A stretch of DNA of 64,000 bases from Puffinus mauretanicus (taxonomy: Eukaryota > Chordata > Aves > Procellariiformes > Procellariidae). Shown here piece by piece: positions 63,201 through 64,000 of this stretch. How positions within the stretch are numbered: position 1 is the first letter of the stretch; each line of letters opens with the position of its first letter. The notes beneath the pieces were generated by a model. That model had not been told where the DNA came from. It did not search any database and saw only the letters and a program-made list of their open reading frames with translations. The stretch is taken from assembly GCA_023333565.1 (NCBI GenBank), contig JAJKFH010001865.1:6944001-7008000 (forward strand), given 5' to 3'. Both the position numbers and the translations under genes were made by a program.

Positions 63201-64000
63201 AGCTTTTGTTTTCATTTTAAGGGCCTACATGAAAGACCTCTACGAAGGCACTGACGGCGCGGTACAGAGGGGGCTTAGGCATTGGCGTTCAATTATAACC
63301 ATTTTTTCCTTCGAATAGGAGGCAGCACCACTGGAACAAGAGCTTGTGGCACTTTGCAATGCTCCCTGCTTTATTCAGCAAGGAAGCCATGTTTAATTAA
63401 ACGAGACAAAACAGATACTTCATCATGTTAGCTGGAAAAGCCGGCACAGGGGCTCCGCTAGCATGGGGATAGCCAACTGGGGCTTCCCAGCTCGCCGGCA
63501 GCCCGTAAAGCTGCTTCTGGGGGGCCCTGGCATTGTATTCAAAGCCACTTTTAAGAGCCAATATGGTAAGCTGTGCAAGATATGATGTGTAGGGAGCCCC
63601 ATAAAAACCTTTAATGGAAACAGCGGGCCTGTGTTGGAAAAAGTTTCAGGAGCCACGTACACCAGTATAAAGAGTTCAGCTCCCGTAAGGCACCACAGCC
63701 AGCCTAAGTGTACAGGCTCCCGTAGTCCCAAACCTCACCGCGAGCTTCTGGGACGCTGTGTTCCGTAAGGAAGTTTGCAATGTCAAGTCACAGTTCATAC
63801 AGCAAACATTGATATAACGATAACAGAACACTTTTTTTCTCCTTCTTTTTTGGTGTTGAACAACAGGAGGCAAGGTGAGTAGGTTAGCCAGCTAGAAGCC
63901 CATCAGTAAGACAGGACTGCAGAGCAAGCTGCCTGGACTACGTGCTCTGGGAAGGCAACACGAACCTAATAAGGATACGTGGCTGACGCTGGGACAGTAC
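63201..64000. other. Mildly CpG-enriched right end
   Basis: Several CpGs cluster at 63230-63310 and 63440-63520, beside the perfect 12-base palindrome GTTTAATTAAAC (63391-63402), which contains a homeodomain-type TTAATTAA. The composition recalls the left end of the window and may be a conserved regulatory element cut by the window edge. The 102-codon minus-strand frame at 63423-63731 resembles no known protein. Confidence 0.4.

Noticed and set aside
1..64000. CRISPR arrays, tRNA, rRNA, or intact viral genes
   Set aside because: No spaced direct repeats of CRISPR type, no tRNA B-box (GGTTCRANYC) in a cloverleaf context, no rRNA similarity, and no retroviral coding remnant beside the solo LTR.

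Overview
The window reads as non-coding nuclear DNA from a bird. Two observations support this. First, there is a 594-bp solo LTR whose sequence I recognise as a common avian class-III (ERVL-type) retroviral LTR. Second, there is a CR1 LINE tail and a shorter CR1 3'-end relic; CR1 is the dominant retroposon of birds. The background is AT-rich by eye, with CpG concentrated in a few patches. I see no bacterial-type operons, no CRISPR array, no tRNA or rRNA, and no recognisable protein domain in any frame. The longest open frames are about 160 codons, are scattered on both strands, and do not resemble known proteins, so I call none of them a gene. The window is best read as a gene desert or the interior of a very large intron.

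Layout. Positions 1-2110 hold AT-rich DNA with homeodomain-type and E-box sites, followed by two CpG-dense patches (about 1104-1506 and 1690-2080) that look like a regulatory element. Positions 2111-9600 are unremarkable apart from a 26-bp near-palindrome (2463-2488), a CR1 3'-end relic (4199-4258) and a 16-bp tandem duplication (5785-5816). Positions 9588-14800 contain a TA/CA microsatellite, A/T tracts, a pair of adjacent hairpins and a 22-bp tandem duplication near 12.6-12.7 kb. Positions 14840-15720 form a GC/CpG-enriched patch with a CTCF-like site. Positions 15721-24949 are mostly featureless, with a palindrome at 20659-20679.

The solo ERVL-type LTR lies at 24950-25543, flanked by a 5-bp target duplication that differs at one base. 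Positions 25549-37640 are largely featureless apart from a pyrimidine-rich stretch (28.7-29.3 kb). A 5'-truncated CR1, minus strand, occupies 37641-38282. Positions 38283-44463 include a possible DNA-transposon relic, a poly-A tract, a CpG patch and a short perfect hairpin. A 184-bp palindromic repeat lies at 44464-44647, resembling an old amniote MITE-like family, and a C-rich/G-quadruplex-capable tract follows at 44881-44920. Positions 44921-64000 contain several perfect short hairpins, a tandem duplication (60086-60140), a G/T-rich tract (60403-60470) and a mildly CpG-enriched end.

No genes act together here. What can be interpreted is the history of insertions (LTR, CR1, palindromic element) and a small number of candidate cis-regulatory patches. 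I did not find a convincing new biological system. The items most worth checking are the CpG/homeobox-site patch at the left end, the 184-bp palindrome and the G-quadruplex-capable tract beside it.
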